Part shown: in pieces, positions 5,136 to 5,278 of the stretch
Layout of the letters: each line of letters begins with the position of its first letter
Numbering within the stretch: the stretch's first letter is position 1
Assembly: GCA_013815485.1 (NCBI GenBank)
Contig: JACDGB010000164.1
Span: forward strand, 1-5,278
DNA: 5,278 bases
Reading direction: 5' to 3'
Source: Rubrobacter sp.
GTDB lineage: Bacteria > Actinomycetota > Rubrobacteria > Rubrobacterales > Rubrobacteraceae
Position numbers and translations under genes: made by a program
The notes under the pieces: generated by a model
Told to the model about the DNA's origin: nothing
The model's input: the letters and a program-made list of their open reading frames with translations, nothing else
Databases searched by the model: none

Positions 5136-5278
5136 ATGAACGACTTGAGACCTTATCCGGTGTACCTGTGCATCAGGGGGACGTTCGCGCTGTTCTTCAT
5201 GCTGTGGGCCACAGTCGCTTCGGTGTACAGGATCGAGGTGGTTGACCTCGACCCGCTGCGGCTCGTGCTGCTCGGGAC
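5136..5278 (+). CDS. Membrane transporter, probably major facilitator superfamily, N-terminal fragment
   Basis: Only the first 47 codons are in the window; the gene runs off the right edge. The start MNDLRPYPVYLCIRGTFALF is followed by a hydrophobic helix at about residues 15-30 and then YRIEVVDLDPLRLVLLG at 31-47. A short cytoplasmic N-terminus, a first membrane helix, and a 'LDPLRLVLLG' entry into the second helix match a common group of bacterial MFS permeases. In that group the second helix is usually followed by a 'FEVPTG' stretch, which would lie past the edge. Substrate is unknown; drug efflux is one possibility. ATG 5136 is preceded by GAGGAAAG (5118-5125), a plausible but slightly distant ribosome-binding site. 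The gene is separated from cofE by 317 bp and has its own likely promoter at 4887-4916, so it is probably not part of the F420 operon. Confidence 0.7.
   Translation, partial: MNDLRPYPVYLCIRGTFALFFMLWATVASVYRIEVVDLDPLRLVLLG

Overview
The window is GC-rich, compact bacterial DNA with GTG and ATG starts, stop/start overlaps and a cofD-cofC-cofE block for the deazaflavin cofactor F420. Together these suggest a high-GC actinobacterial-type genome. A deep-branching actinomycete such as Rubrobacter, or a Chloroflexota relative, would fit, because CofE here is a single domain and not the two-domain FbiB of mycobacteria and streptomycetes. The genus is a guess from gene content and style.

Layout. (1) Positions 1-1098, minus strand: a class I SAM-dependent methyltransferase followed, one codon after its stop and in the same frame, by the N-terminal 97 codons of a lipoate/octanoate transferase-family protein that runs off the left edge. 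(2) Positions 1099-1138: a 40-bp divergent intergenic region. (3) Positions 1139-4818, plus strand: five genes in which every stop codon overlaps the next start by 4 bp (GTGA or ATGA). They are a lincosamide nucleotidyltransferase (LinB/Lnu(F)-like), a Nudix hydrolase of the ADP-ribose pyrophosphatase type, cofD, cofC and cofE. (4) Positions 4819-5135: a 317-bp gap with one good sigma-70-like promoter and a roughly 210-nt leader holding very short reading frames. (5) Positions 5136-5278: the first 47 codons of a membrane transporter, probably MFS, that runs off the right edge.

How the genes work together. CofC activates 2-phospholactate (or phosphoenolpyruvate in many bacteria) with GTP, CofD transfers the product to the deazaflavin FO, and CofE adds glutamates. 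FO synthase and a dehydro-F420 reductase are not in the window and must lie elsewhere if the pathway is complete. The main oddity is that an antibiotic-type nucleotidyltransferase and a Nudix hydrolase form the first two genes of this apparently translationally coupled F420 unit. The second is the long, small-ORF-containing leader before the transporter. I saw no RNA genes, insertion sequences, CRISPR arrays or clear intrinsic terminators.
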